From NCBI RefSeq assembly GCF_033949425.1, contig NZ_JAXAVX010000003.1, forward strand, positions 350,442 through 414,441: 64,000 nt of DNA, written 5' to 3'. A program made the translations under genes and the position numbers. Position 1 is the first letter of the stretch, and every line of letters begins with the position of its first letter. The notes beneath the pieces were generated by a model. It was not told where the DNA came from and did no database searches. It saw nothing but the letters and a program-made list of their open reading frames with translations. The DNA is from Patulibacter brassicae (lineage in GTDB: Bacteria; Actinomycetota; Thermoleophilia; Solirubrobacterales; Solirubrobacteraceae). This document shows, in pieces, positions 1 to 7,627 of the stretch.

Positions 1-2
1 GC

Positions 3-158
3 CGCGAGCGCACGACGTACCTCCTGCTCGGCGTCCCGCGCCGGCGGGTCGGCGACCGCTGGCGCCGCCCGCTCGCGCTGCGCCTGCTCGCCGCGCTGCC
101 CGGCGTCGACGTCCGGCTCGTCGCCGACCGCGACGAGCGCCCGGAGCGCTCCGGATGA
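3..158 (+). CDS. C-terminal end of a universal-stress/KdpD-like protein (partial)
   Basis: This frame is open from the window edge and stops at TGA 156-158, giving the last 51 residues of a protein that begins outside. The pattern of a TTYLLLG strand, an Arg-rich turn, a helix and a DVRLVADR strand resembles the last part of Usp domains such as those in KdpD or at the end of APC-type permeases. It ends 7 bases before the next gene, which is also Usp-like, so the two probably form one operon. The identification rests on a short fragment and is an inference; the full-length protein could be a sensor or a permease. Confidence 0.5.
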   Translation, partial: RERTTYLLLGVPRRRVGDRWRRPLALRLLAALPGVDVRLVADRDERPERSG

Positions 159-165
159 CCCACCG

Positions 166-819
166 ATGCACGCCCTCGACCTGATCATCCCCCTGACGAC
201 CGCGGCGCTCGGCGTGCTGGGCACCCTCGCCTGGCGCCGCCGGCCCGGCGACGGCGGCCCCGCCCCGCGGGTGCTGCTGGCGCTGCCGGGCGGCGCGCTG
301 GCCTGCGGCGCGATCGACGCGGCGGCGCGGGTCGCGCGCGCCGAGCGCGCCATCGTCGTCCCCGCGGTCGTCCTGCTGACCCCGGCGCGCTTCCCGCTCG
401 ACGCGCCGCGACCCGAGGCCACGGAGCGGACGCTCGACGTCCTCGAGGCCGTCGAGCGACGCCTGCGCGCGTCGGGCGTCGCCGTCGACGCGCGGATCGT
501 CACCGGCCGGACGGTGCGCCACGCGCTGCGCCGGGCGGCCGAGGAGCTGCCCCACGAGCGCCTCGTCGTGCCGGCGGGCGCCGGCCACGGGGGGTTCGCC
601 GCCGAGGACGTCGGCTGGCTGCTGGACCACGTCGACGGCGAGGTCCTCGTCCTGCGCCCCGGGAATGCCCGTCCCGTCCCGCGCCGGCGGGTCGCGCCGA
701 CGCCCTGCGCTCCCCGACCGGGCGTCCCGGCGGCCGCGGCGGCCCGCCGGGCCGCTCCGCCCCCGATCGGGCCCTCCCGTCGAGCCGCCGGAGGCCGGTC
801 CGTATCGTCGGCGTCATGA
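166..819 (+). CDS. Membrane-anchored universal-stress-protein-like protein
   Basis: A 217-residue protein. Residues about 5-22 form one hydrophobic segment followed by Arg-Arg-Arg, so the rest is expected in the cytoplasm. Residues about 33-168 show the alternating strand/helix layout of a Usp domain (strand VLLALPGG, helix after it, VVPAGAGHGG loop, final strand VLVLRPG). The last 45 residues are Pro/Arg/Ala-rich and look disordered. The ATG lies 7 bases after the preceding Usp-like stop, and its TGA overlaps the ATG of the DsbA-family gene (ATGA), which points to one transcript. The role is unknown; nucleotide binding is typical of the family but not shown here. Confidence 0.55.
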   Translation: MHALDLIIPLTTAALGVLGTLAWRRRPGDGGPAPRVLLALPGGALACGAIDAAARVARAERAIVVPAVVLLTPARFPLDAPRPEATERTLDVLEAVERRLRASGVAVDARIVTGRTVRHALRRAAEELPHERLVVPAGAGHGGFAAEDVGWLLDHVDGEVLVLRPGNARPVPRRRVAPTPCAPRPGVPAAAAARRAAPPPIGPSRRAAGGRSVSSAS

Positions 820-1457
820 AGGTCGAGATCTGGTCCGACGTCGCCTGCCCGTTCTGCTTCATCGGCAAGCGGTCGTTCGAGGACGCGCTGGAGCGGTTCG
901 AGCACCGCGACGACGTCGAGGTGACGTGGCGCAGCTTCCAGCTCGACCCGTCCGCGCCGCCGAGCAGCGACCACGGCCTCGACGAGCTGCTCGCGCGCAA
1001 GTACGGGCGCACGATCGAGCAGGCCCGGCAGATGAACGACCAGGTCACGCAGATGGCGGCCGGCGTCGGCCTGGAGTACCACCTCGACCGCGCTCGGCCG
1101 GGCAACACGTTCGACGCGCACCGGCTCATCCACCTCGGCCGCGCCCATGGGATCGCCGACGCGGTGAAGGAGCGGCTCCTGCGCGCGTACTTCACCGAGG
1201 GCGAGCTGCTGAGCGACCACGAGACGCTCGTGCGGCTCGGCGCGGAGGCGGGCCTCGACGCCGACGAGGCGCGCGACGCGCTCGCCTCGGACCGCTTCGC
1301 CGCGGCGGTCCGCGAGGAGCTCGTCGAGGCCCACGACCTCGGCCTCCAGGGCGTGCCGGCGTTCGTCTTCGACCGCCGCTCCCAGGTGACCGGCGCCCAG
1401 CCCGCCGACCTGTTCCTCCAGGCGCTGGAGCGCGCCTGGGCGACGTCCGCCGCCTGA
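816..1457 (+). CDS. DsbA family oxidoreductase (FrnE-like)
   Basis: A 213-residue thioredoxin-fold protein of the DsbA/FrnE group, usually annotated as a DsbA-family or 2-hydroxychromene-2-carboxylate-isomerase-like oxidoreductase. The N-terminal strand KVEIWSDVACPFCFIG carries the redox motif C-P-F-C at about residues 11-14. The following helical insertion and a late cis-Pro loop (LQGVPAFVF) complete the fold. There is no signal peptide, so it should be cytoplasmic. The start overlaps the previous stop by ATGA. Family length is about 210-240 residues, so the gene is intact. The physiological substrate cannot be told from sequence. Confidence 0.85.
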   Translation: MKVEIWSDVACPFCFIGKRSFEDALERFEHRDDVEVTWRSFQLDPSAPPSSDHGLDELLARKYGRTIEQARQMNDQVTQMAAGVGLEYHLDRARPGNTFDAHRLIHLGRAHGIADAVKERLLRAYFTEGELLSDHETLVRLGAEAGLDADEARDALASDRFAAAVREELVEAHDLGLQGVPAFVFDRRSQVTGAQPADLFLQALERAWATSAA

Positions 1458-1565
1458 GCCCGGAGACGGGCGCGAACGCCGGGCGACGACCGTCCGCCCG
1501 ACCCCGGCGCCGCGGAGGGGGAGCAGCGTGGTTTCCCGCACGGTCCGATCGGGGACCGGCCGACC

Positions 1566-1745
1566 ATGACCGACGAGCGCGACGTCCAGGACGTCCAGGC
1601 CGAGCTGGGCCGCTGGATCGCCGTGGGCCTGGTCCTCGGCGCGGCGGTCGGCCTGCTGCTGGGCAACCTCGCCATCGGCATCGGCATCGGCCTGGCGCTC
1701 GGCGCGGGCTACGGCGCCACGCGCCTGCGCCGCGACGAGGAGTAG
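1566..1745 (+). CDS. Small glycine-zipper membrane protein
   Basis: A 59-residue protein starting ATG ACC GAC and ending in TAG. After an acidic N-terminus (about 15 residues) come two short hydrophobic stretches rich in Gly/Ala/Leu with GxxxG spacing (about residues 18-33 and 35-49), then a charged RLRRDEE tail. Such glycine-zipper hairpins pack in membranes. A purine-rich stretch (GGAGGGGGAG) lies about 45 bases upstream, so the ribosome site is not obvious. It converges on the TetR gene with only 12 bases between stops. The function is unknown. Confidence 0.6.
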   Translation: MTDERDVQDVQAELGRWIAVGLVLGAAVGLLLGNLAIGIGIGLALGAGYGATRLRRDEE

Positions 1746-1757
1746 GCGCGGTCCCGG

Positions 1758-2399
1758 TCAGGCCGGGTCGTCGAGGATCGCTGCGGCGGCCTGGAGCATG
1801 ATCGGCTTGATCTGCTCGAACCGCCCGGCGAGCGCGTCGGCGCCCCAGATCGGGACGGCGGAGGTCAGGCCGCGGACGAGCGCGATCGACGCGTCGATCG
1901 CGGCCGGCAGGCGCGGGTCGTCGCGCCACTCGGGGAACAGCACGACCGCGTTCTGCAGGAGCAGGCCGGTGATCCGGCTCTCGAGCTCGCGCAGCGTCGG
2001 CACGAGCTCCGGCTCGACCCAGACCGCGGCCCACATCTGGGCGACGGCCAGCGACTCCGGGGAGGTGAACTCGCGCCACACCTCGTCGAGCACCGAGGAG
2101 CGCAGGGCGGGGGTGCGGAGCCCCGTCAGGTCGAGGCGCTCGAACGCCTGGGCCGCGAGGCGCAGCGCGAGGAGCTCCACCGCGGCGACGAGCAGCTCCT
2201 CGCGCGTCGGGAAGTGGTGCATCACCGTGCTCTGGGCGACCCCGGCCCGCTGGGCCACCCGGCGCGTCGTGAGGTCCGCGTAGCCGTCGTCGACGAGGAC
2301 GCCGGCGGTCGCCGCGACGATCGCCTCGCGCGTGCGCTCCCGCTGCGCGGCCCGCGTGCGCGGTGGGTGGGCGCCGTCCGCTCGATCTTCGTCGATCAC
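1758..2399 (-). CDS. TetR family transcriptional regulator
   Basis: A 213-residue TetR-type repressor. The HTH is at about residues 20-65 (TREAIVAA ... TTRRVAQRAGVAQSTVMHHF), with ligand-binding helices after it. A longer reading frame goes back to 2486, but I chose the GTG at 2399: it sits 10 bases after a good -10 (TAGCAT, minus strand 2415-2410), which fits a leaderless start, and no other start codon lies between it and the HTH. It is divergent from the hydrolase/BVMO pair and shares a palindromic promoter region with it, so it probably represses both. The ligand is unknown. Confidence 0.85.
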   Translation of the reverse strand: MIDEDRADGAHPPRTRAAQRERTREAIVAATAGVLVDDGYADLTTRRVAQRAGVAQSTVMHHFPTREELLVAAVELLALRLAAQAFERLDLTGLRTPALRSSVLDEVWREFTSPESLAVAQMWAAVWVEPELVPTLRELESRITGLLLQNAVVLFPEWRDDPRLPAAIDASIALVRGLTSAVPIWGADALAGRFEQIKPIMLQAAAAILDDPA

Positions 2400-2419
2400 G
2401 TGATCGGCGATGCTACAGT
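2393..2419. promoter_or_regulatory. Divergent promoter with TetR-type palindrome
   Basis: CGATCACGTGATCG at 2393-2406 is a perfect 14-bp palindrome. Immediately beside it the two -10 elements overlap: TACAGT (plus, 2414-2419) for the hydrolase/BVMO operon and TAGCAT (minus, 2415-2410) for tetR. A repressor bound to the palindrome would cover the plus-strand -35 region and the tetR start. The operator role is inferred from position. Confidence 0.55.
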
Positions 2420-2563
2420 GCCGTTCGCCGTTCGCTCGATCGGCGAGTCGGGACCGAGGAGGAGCCGTGCCGCCACGCCACCCCACCGCGCTGCGAGGCC
2501 GTCGATGAGGGCCGCCCGGCCGCCCCGCTCGCGACGGTCGCCGCGGCGCGCACGGTGCGCGGC

Positions 2564-3697
2564 GTGAGCGCGTCGTCGACGGCCGACGCGCTGCCGCGCC
2601 CGGGCGACCTGCCGCTCCTCCCGCGCGCCGCCTACCACGCGTCCGTCGTCAGCGACTACGCGCTGCGGACCGGCCTGGCCAGCGCGATCGCCGCCGCGTC
2701 GCTGCCCTCGGCGATCGGGCCGGTGGCGAAGGTCGAGCGCCGCCGGCTCTCGTTCTACGCCGAGCTCGCGGCGTCCCGGGACGCGGACTTCGTCTTCGTG
2801 CCGCCGCAGGGCGCGGCCGCCGTCGACGTCCGCGAGGGCCGACCGAACGGCCTGCCGGCCGACGGCCGGATCGAGCTGCTGCGCTTCCCCAGCACGTACG
2901 TCGCGCGCAACCCCGAGCTGCGTCGCAGCTACGCGCGCCACGTGCGCAACGCGACCGCGCGGGCCCAGCACTGGCGCCACGCCGACGGTCCGCGCCCGAC
3001 GCTGCTGGTCATCCACGGCTTCGGCGCCTCGCCCGCGTGGTTCAACAGCGCGTTCTTCTCGCTGCCGCGGTTCTTCGCCGAGGGCTGGGACGTCCTGCTC
3101 TTCACGCTGCCGTTCCACGGCTCCCGGCGCGACCCGCGGGCCGTCAACGGGCTCGGCCTCTTCGCCCAGGGGATGGCCGGGTTCAGCGAGGCGCTGCTGC
3201 ACGCGATCCACGACCTGCGGGTCGTGCTCGAGCGGCTGCGCGGGCAGGGCGTGCCGCGGATCGGCGTGACCGGCCTCTCGCTCGGCGGCTACACGAGCGC
3301 GCTCCTGGCCTCGGTCGATCGCGACCTGGACTTCGTGATCCCCAACGCCGCGGTCACCTGGCTGCCGCCGATGCTGCGCGCGTGGTTCCCGGCGAGCACC
3401 GCCCTGCGCGCGGCCCGCGCGCTCAGCGGGATCCCGCAGGACGCGCTCGAGCAGGCGCTCGCCGTCCACTCCTCGCTGAACTACGCCTGCCGCGTCCCCC
3501 ACGACCGGCGCCTGATCGTGGCCGGCCTCGGCGACCGGCTCGCGCCCCCGGAGCAGAGCCTGCTGCTCTGGGAGCACTGGGGCCGACCGCGGCTGGAGTG
3601 GTTCGCCGGCAGCCACGTGATCCACCTCGGCCGCCAGGCGTACCTCGACGCGATGCGCGAGCTCGTGCAGCGCCCCCGGAGCGACGGAGACCGATGA
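2564..3697 (+). CDS. Alpha/beta hydrolase family protein
   Basis: A 377-residue serine hydrolase. The core fold starts near residue 146 (TLLVIHGFGASP, the oxyanion-hole HGFG at 151-154); the nucleophile elbow GLSLG has Ser at about 239, and a late GSHVIHLGR supplies the catalytic His. About 145 residues precede the core, longer than a minimal hydrolase. The open frame extends to 2363, but the upstream part is low-complexity and lies over the promoter, so I take GTG 2564 (GTG 2555 is an alternative). Its stop overlaps the BVMO start by ATGA. Pairing with a BVMO suggests hydrolysis of the ester or lactone made by that enzyme (inference). Confidence 0.75.
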   Translation: MSASSTADALPRPGDLPLLPRAAYHASVVSDYALRTGLASAIAAASLPSAIGPVAKVERRRLSFYAELAASRDADFVFVPPQGAAAVDVREGRPNGLPADGRIELLRFPSTYVARNPELRRSYARHVRNATARAQHWRHADGPRPTLLVIHGFGASPAWFNSAFFSLPRFFAEGWDVLLFTLPFHGSRRDPRAVNGLGLFAQGMAGFSEALLHAIHDLRVVLERLRGQGVPRIGVTGLSLGGYTSALLASVDRDLDFVIPNAAVTWLPPMLRAWFPASTALRAARALSGIPQDALEQALAVHSSLNYACRVPHDRRLIVAGLGDRLAPPEQSLLLWEHWGRPRLEWFAGSHVIHLGRQAYLDAMRELVQRPRSDGDR

Positions 3698-5202
3698 TGC
3701 TGCGCCAGCCCGACCACGAGATCGTCGTCGTCGGAGCCGGGTTCTCCGGCATCGGCGCGTCGATCAAGCTCCAGGAGGCCGGCTTCGACGACCACGTCCT
3801 GCTCGAGGAGGGCGACGGCGTCGGCGGCACCTGGCACTGGAACACGTACCCCGGCATCGGGGTGGACATCCCGTCCTACAGCTACCAGTTCTCCTTCGAG
3901 CAGCGCGGGGACTGGTCGCGGGTGTACGCCCACGGCCACGAGCTGAAGGCCTACGCCGAGCACTGCGCGGACCGCTACGACGTGCGGCGCCGCGTCCGCT
4001 TCGGCACCCGGGTCGCCGCGGCGCGCTTCGACGAGGACGCCGAGCTCTGGATCCTCACGACCACGACCGGCGAGGAGCTCGCCGCCCGCTTCGTCATCGG
4101 CGCGACCGGGGTGCTCACCCAGCCCAAGCGCCCGGACGTCCCCGGGCTGGACGCCTTCGCCGGCACGACGATGCACACCGCCCGCTGGGACCACGACGTC
4201 GACCTGCGCGGCGCGCGCGTCGGGATCATCGGCACGGGGGCCTCGGCCGTCCAGGTGATCCCGTCGATCGCCGAGGAGGTCGAGCACCTGACCGTCTTCC
4301 AGCGGACGCCGATCTGGTGCCTGCCGCGCCCCGACGGCCCGGTCCCGGCACCGGTCCGCGCCGCGCTCTCGCGCGTCCCCGGCGCGAAGGCGCTCGCGCG
4401 CCTGGCGGCGCAGGCGTTCGTCGAGGCGACGTTCCCGATCCCGGCGCACTTCGACGGGATCGTGAAGGTCGGCCGCGGCGCGGAGGCGCTCGGGCGCGCG
4501 TGGCTGCGCAGCCAGGTCCACGACCCCGCGACGCGCGCGGCGCTCACGCCGGCCTACGGCGTCGGCTGCAAGCGGCCGAGCTTCTCGAACACGTACCTCG
4601 CGACGTTCAACCGCGACGACGTGACGCTCGAGACCTCGCCGATCGAGCGGGTCACGCCGAGCGGCGTGCGCTGCGCCGGCGGCCGGCACGACCTCGACGT
4701 CCTGCTGCTCGCGACCGGCTTCCAGGTGATGGAGGCGACGAACATGCCGCCGTTCCGCCTCACGGGCCGCGGGGACGTCGAGCTCGCGGCGTGGTGGGGC
4801 GAGCACCGGATGCAGGCCTACCAGGGCGTGAGCGTGCCGGGGTTCCCGAACTACTTCGCCGTCCTCGGGCCCTACGCGTACAACGGCGCGAGCTACTTCA
4901 CGCTGATCGAGAACCAGGTCCGCCACATCGTGCGCTGCCTGCGGCGCGCACGCGACACGGCCGCCACGACCGTCGAGGTGACCGCCGAGGCGAACGAGCG
5001 GTACTTCCGGGAGATGCTCGGGCGCCGCGACCGACAGATCTTCTTCCAGCCCTCGTGCGCCGGGGCCAACAGCTACTACTTCGACGAGCACGGCGACGTG
5101 CCGTTCCGCTCGGCGCTCACCCTCGAGTCCGCGTGGCGCAGCGCGCGCTTCGACCTCGCCGACTACCGCTTCTCGGCGCCGGCCGGGGCCGCCGCCCCCT
5201 GA
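3694..5202 (+). CDS. FAD-dependent Baeyer-Villiger type monooxygenase
   Basis: A 502-residue flavoprotein. The first Rossmann motif GAGFSG is at residues 14-19 and a second, NADPH-type motif (GIIGTGASA) at about 177-185. Between them is the Baeyer-Villiger fingerprint FxGxxxHxxxW at residues 155-165 (F-A-G...H...W). GVGGTWHWNTYPG near residue 43 is also typical of these enzymes. The family uses NADPH and O2 to insert oxygen into ketones, making esters or lactones. The start ATG overlaps the hydrolase stop (ATGA), implying translational coupling. The substrate (cyclic, steroid or long-chain ketone) cannot be assigned. Confidence 0.88.
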   Translation: MMLRQPDHEIVVVGAGFSGIGASIKLQEAGFDDHVLLEEGDGVGGTWHWNTYPGIGVDIPSYSYQFSFEQRGDWSRVYAHGHELKAYAEHCADRYDVRRRVRFGTRVAAARFDEDAELWILTTTTGEELAARFVIGATGVLTQPKRPDVPGLDAFAGTTMHTARWDHDVDLRGARVGIIGTGASAVQVIPSIAEEVEHLTVFQRTPIWCLPRPDGPVPAPVRAALSRVPGAKALARLAAQAFVEATFPIPAHFDGIVKVGRGAEALGRAWLRSQVHDPATRAALTPAYGVGCKRPSFSNTYLATFNRDDVTLETSPIERVTPSGVRCAGGRHDLDVLLLATGFQVMEATNMPPFRLTGRGDVELAAWWGEHRMQAYQGVSVPGFPNYFAVLGPYAYNGASYFTLIENQVRHIVRCLRRARDTAATTVEVTAEANERYFREMLGRRDRQIFFQPSCAGANSYYFDEHGDVPFRSALTLESAWRSARFDLADYRFSAPAGAAAP

Positions 5203-5264
5203 TCGGCCCGAGGACGCGGCCCCCTCGGCGTGTGCAGCGCGCCACGAGCGGGTACGTTCGGAGC

Positions 5265-5453
5265 GTGTTCCCCCCACACACCCCCGCCCCCGTCCCGGTG
5301 CGCGCCGGTCACCGCCCGCGCCACCGCGCCACGTCACGCCACTGCGGGCCGCGCACGCCGGCCCCCGACCTGCCGCTCGCCGCCACGGTCGACGCCGACG
5401 CCCCGTCGGCCGTCGAGTGGCTGCCGCGTCCGCGACCCGACCGCGCGCTGTGA
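5265..5453 (+). CDS. Possible short Pro/Arg-rich protein with leaderless GTG start
   Basis: A 62-codon frame in the otherwise gene-free stretch 5203-5626. A -10-like TACGTT lies at 5253-5258, six bases before the GTG, the same arrangement seen at several real genes here. The product is rich in Pro, Arg and Ala with a more acidic middle (VDADAPSAVEW) and no recognisable domain. Its TGA overlaps the GTG of another short frame. The GC bias makes chance frames common, so this remains doubtful. Confidence 0.3.
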   Translation: MFPPHTPAPVPVRAGHRPRHRATSRHCGPRTPAPDLPLAATVDADAPSAVEWLPRPRPDRAL

Positions 5454-5608
5454 GCGCCCGGCGCGTGCGCGCCGCGCACCACGTGCGCCGCCGCACCGTC
5501 CGCCGTCCGGGCGCGACGTCCGCGCGCCCGCGCGTGCCGGTCGCCCCGGCCCGCCGCGAGCGCCCGCAGCCGCACCGGCGCCGAGCCGCGGTCGCGGTCG
5601 CCCGCTGA
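5450..5608 (+). CDS. Possible short Arg-rich basic protein
   Basis: A 52-codon frame starting with a GTG that overlaps the previous short frame by four bases (GTGA). The translation is about one third arginine with many Val/Ala/Pro, like a nucleic-acid-binding basic peptide, but this composition also arises by chance in such GC-rich DNA. It ends 18 bases before the stop of the convergent oxidase subunit IV gene. No domain is recognised. Confidence 0.22.
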   Translation: MSARRVRAAHHVRRRTVRRPGATSARPRVPVAPARRERPQPHRRRAAVAVAR

Positions 5609-5626
5609 GGTCGGCGCGCCGGCCGC

Positions 5627-5917
5627 TCAGGCGCTGCGCAGGAACAGCCCGATCACGATCGCGGCGGTCACGACGAGCCAGAGGAGGAACGCGCGGCGCA
5701 GCACGAGCGGCGCCGCGCGCAGCTCCATGAAGTCCGCGCCGACGAAGTGGATCTTCACGAAGGCGACGGCGAGGACCGCCACGGAGGCGACGGTGACGCC
5801 GTCCCCGTCGCTGAACCAGCCGTGGTCGGTGCCGATCCACCACGAGGCGAGCGTGGCGAGGATCAGCAGCAGGCCGACGACCGTCGTGCGGTGGCGGAGG
5901 ATCGAGCTCGTGGTCAT
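5627..5917 (-). CDS. Heme-copper oxidase subunit IV-like membrane protein
   Basis: A 96-residue protein with three hydrophobic helices (about residues 13-28, 40-58 and 74-93). The middle helix with VAVLAVAFVKIHFVGADFMELR matches the pattern of prokaryotic cytochrome c oxidase subunit IV proteins. It starts 3 bases after the subunit III gene ends and is probably co-transcribed with it. No subunit I or II gene is present nearby, as is common for NorE-type accessory clusters, so its partner is elsewhere or the group has a specialised role. Confidence 0.75.
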   Translation of the reverse strand: MTTSSILRHRTTVVGLLLILATLASWWIGTDHGWFSDGDGVTVASVAVLAVAFVKIHFVGADFMELRAAPLVLRRAFLLWLVVTAAIVIGLFLRSA

Positions 5918-5920
5918 GGC

Positions 5921-6544
5921 TCAGTGGGCGAGGTAGAGGAGCGGGAAGAGGACGATCCAGAGCAGGTCGACCATGTGCCAGAAGGTCGCGCCACTCTCGA
6001 CGTACGAGCGGTGGGTCGCGTCGATCGCCGGCCGCCGCGCCTGGAGCAGGCAGTACGTGAGGATCCCGACGCCGATGCAGACGTGCAGCAGGTGGATCCC
6101 GGTGAGGCCGAAGTAGTACGTCCAGAACTCGTTGGTCAGCATCCCGATGTCCGCGTCGACCTTCGCGCGGTACTCGAAGAACTTCACGACCGCGAAGGTC
6201 ACGCCGCAGGCGATCGCGCCCGCGAACATCCGGACCGCGAGCGTCGAGAGGCCCCGGCGGAACGCCCGCACGCCGGTGGCGACGAGCAGCGAGCTGACGA
6301 GCAGCACGACGGTGTTCACGACGCCGAGCGTCTGCTCGAGCTGCGCCTGCGAGGCGGTGAAGAGCTCCGCCTTCCCGTCGCGGTCGTGGAGGTACGCCGC
6401 GAACAGCGCGGTGAAGATGACGAGGTCGGCGAAGATGAAGAACCACGTGCCGAGCTCGCCGGGGACGTGCCCGGCGTGCGGGGCCTCGTGGTCGCGGGGC
6501 GCGGACGCCGGGGTCGCGGCGTCGACGGTCGTGTCGGTGCTCAC
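5921..6544 (-). CDS. Cytochrome c oxidase subunit III family protein (NorE-like)
   Basis: A 207-residue membrane protein. An Ala/His-rich N-terminus of about 28 residues is followed by five hydrophobic helices. The first (GELGTWFFIFADLVIFTALF) and the later FGLTGIHLLHVCIGVG and SGATFWHMVDLLWIVLFPLLYL are typical COX3/NorE segments. NorE-type proteins accompany heme-copper oxidases or nitric-oxide-reductase-like systems. It lies 15 bases after the truncated membrane gene and directly before the subunit IV gene. Which oxidase it serves cannot be seen here. Confidence 0.82.
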   Translation of the reverse strand: MSTDTTVDAATPASAPRDHEAPHAGHVPGELGTWFFIFADLVIFTALFAAYLHDRDGKAELFTASQAQLEQTLGVVNTVVLLVSSLLVATGVRAFRRGLSTLAVRMFAGAIACGVTFAVVKFFEYRAKVDADIGMLTNEFWTYYFGLTGIHLLHVCIGVGILTYCLLQARRPAIDATHRSYVESGATFWHMVDLLWIVLFPLLYLAH

Positions 6545-6559
6545 GTGCGCTGCTCCCGC

Positions 6560-6940
6560 TCAGGCGGCGATCGGCTCGCGCTCGAGCGCGACGGCCTGTC
6601 GTTCGTCGGCGACCTGCTGGCGCACGGCGCGCTGGACCGCCCAGGACATGACGAGGAACCAGACGCAGAACGCGCAGAGGATGACCCAGAACGGCGCGAT
6701 CCCGTTCCAGGCGAAGGGCCCCGACTTGAACCAGAAGATGAGGACGTCGGGCAGCATCACGACGCCGACCCAGAGGTTGAAGAAGCCCAGCCAGCGGGGG
6801 AAGACCCGCTGCTCGGGGTGCTGCAGGATGCAGAGCCCGACGGCGATGACCTGGATGAACGTCGCGTAGAAGACGCCGACGAACGGCAGCCAGCCCGCGT
6901 CGTTCAGGGCCTCGCTCGCCTCGCCCGTGGTGCAGGCCAT
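6560..6940 (-). pseudogene. 5'-truncated polytopic membrane protein of the NorE cluster
   Basis: Only 126 residues remain, with about three hydrophobic helices (residues 17-35, 52-70 and 84-105) and motifs such as FPRWLGFFNLWVG and KSGPFAWNG. From memory, proteins that accompany NorE-like subunit III in actinobacteria look like this but run to about 220-240 residues, and the present sequence corresponds to their second half. The frame is closed directly upstream of the ATG by CCC and then a TAG. The start abuts the beginning of a GMC oxidoreductase fragment on the other strand that is also 5'-truncated. Either a rearrangement or an assembly misjoin could cause this. Confidence 0.6.
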
Positions 6941-7580
6941 GGGCTACGTGCGGACCGATCCGTCGCTGGACCGGCCCGACCTGCAGCTGCACTTCCTGCC
7001 GTTCGCGTACCGGCTGAAGCCCGAGTCGCGCTCCGCGCTGACCGCCGAGATGCCGCTGCGGGCGGCGGTCGCGATGCAGCTCACCCTCTGCAAGCCGCAC
7101 ACGCGCGGGCGGGTCACGATCACGGACGCCGATCCGCTCAGCGCGCCGACGATCGACCACCAGCTGCTCGGCGACGAGCGCGACCTGCGGACGATGATCG
7201 CGGGCTGCCGCCTGCTCGAGGAGCTGTTCGAGCACCCGGCGTTCGAGGGCTCGATCAGCGGGCGGTTCAACCCGCCCGCGCCGATCGAGGACGACGCGGG
7301 GTGGGAGGCGTTCGTGCGCCGCAACTGCTGCGTCGCCTACCACCACACGGGCACCTGCCGGATGGGCCGCGCCGACGATCCCGACGCCGTCGTCGACGCC
7401 GACCTGCGCGTCATCGGCGTCCGCGGGCTGCGCGTCGTGGACGCGTCCGTCATGCCCGTCGTGCCGAGCGCGAACACGTACGTGCCGACGCTCGCGGTCG
7501 CCGAGAAGGCGTCGGACCTCATCCGCGGCGTCGCCGCCCCGCGGTCGCCCGTGACCGCCGCGACGGCCGCCGAGGGCTGA
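6939..7580 (+). pseudogene. C-terminal fragment of a GMC family oxidoreductase
   Basis: About 213 residues matching only the last two fifths of choline-dehydrogenase-type GMC enzymes (normally near 530 residues). Present are the substrate/C-terminal domain start (GYVRTDPSLDRPDLQ), the active-site YHHTGTCRMG and the closing VPSANTYVPTLAVAEKASDLI. Absent are the N-terminal GxGxxG dinucleotide fold and other FAD-binding motifs, so it cannot be a functional flavoenzyme. Homology begins almost exactly at the end of the opposite-strand truncated membrane gene. GTG 6927 gives a slightly longer frame, but the extra residues are not GMC-like. Confidence 0.7.
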
Positions 7581-7597
7581 GCGCCGGCTGCGCGGGA

Positions 7598-7627
7598 CGT
7601 CCGCCGGCCGTCAGCGGCCGGCGGACG
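7598..7627. terminator. Bidirectional stem-loop between convergent genes
   Basis: Two perfect 12-base arms (CGTCCGCCGGCC and its complement) enclose a 6-base loop, which contains the stop codon of the WS/DGAT gene. It lies 17 bases after the GMC fragment stop. There is no T-run, as is common for terminators in GC-rich actinobacteria. Confidence 0.6.

Noticed and set aside
2400..2486. Longer N-terminus of the first TetR protein (ATG 2486)
   Set aside because: The extension is low-complexity and would place coding sequence over the divergent promoter; GTG 2399 fits the promoter better.
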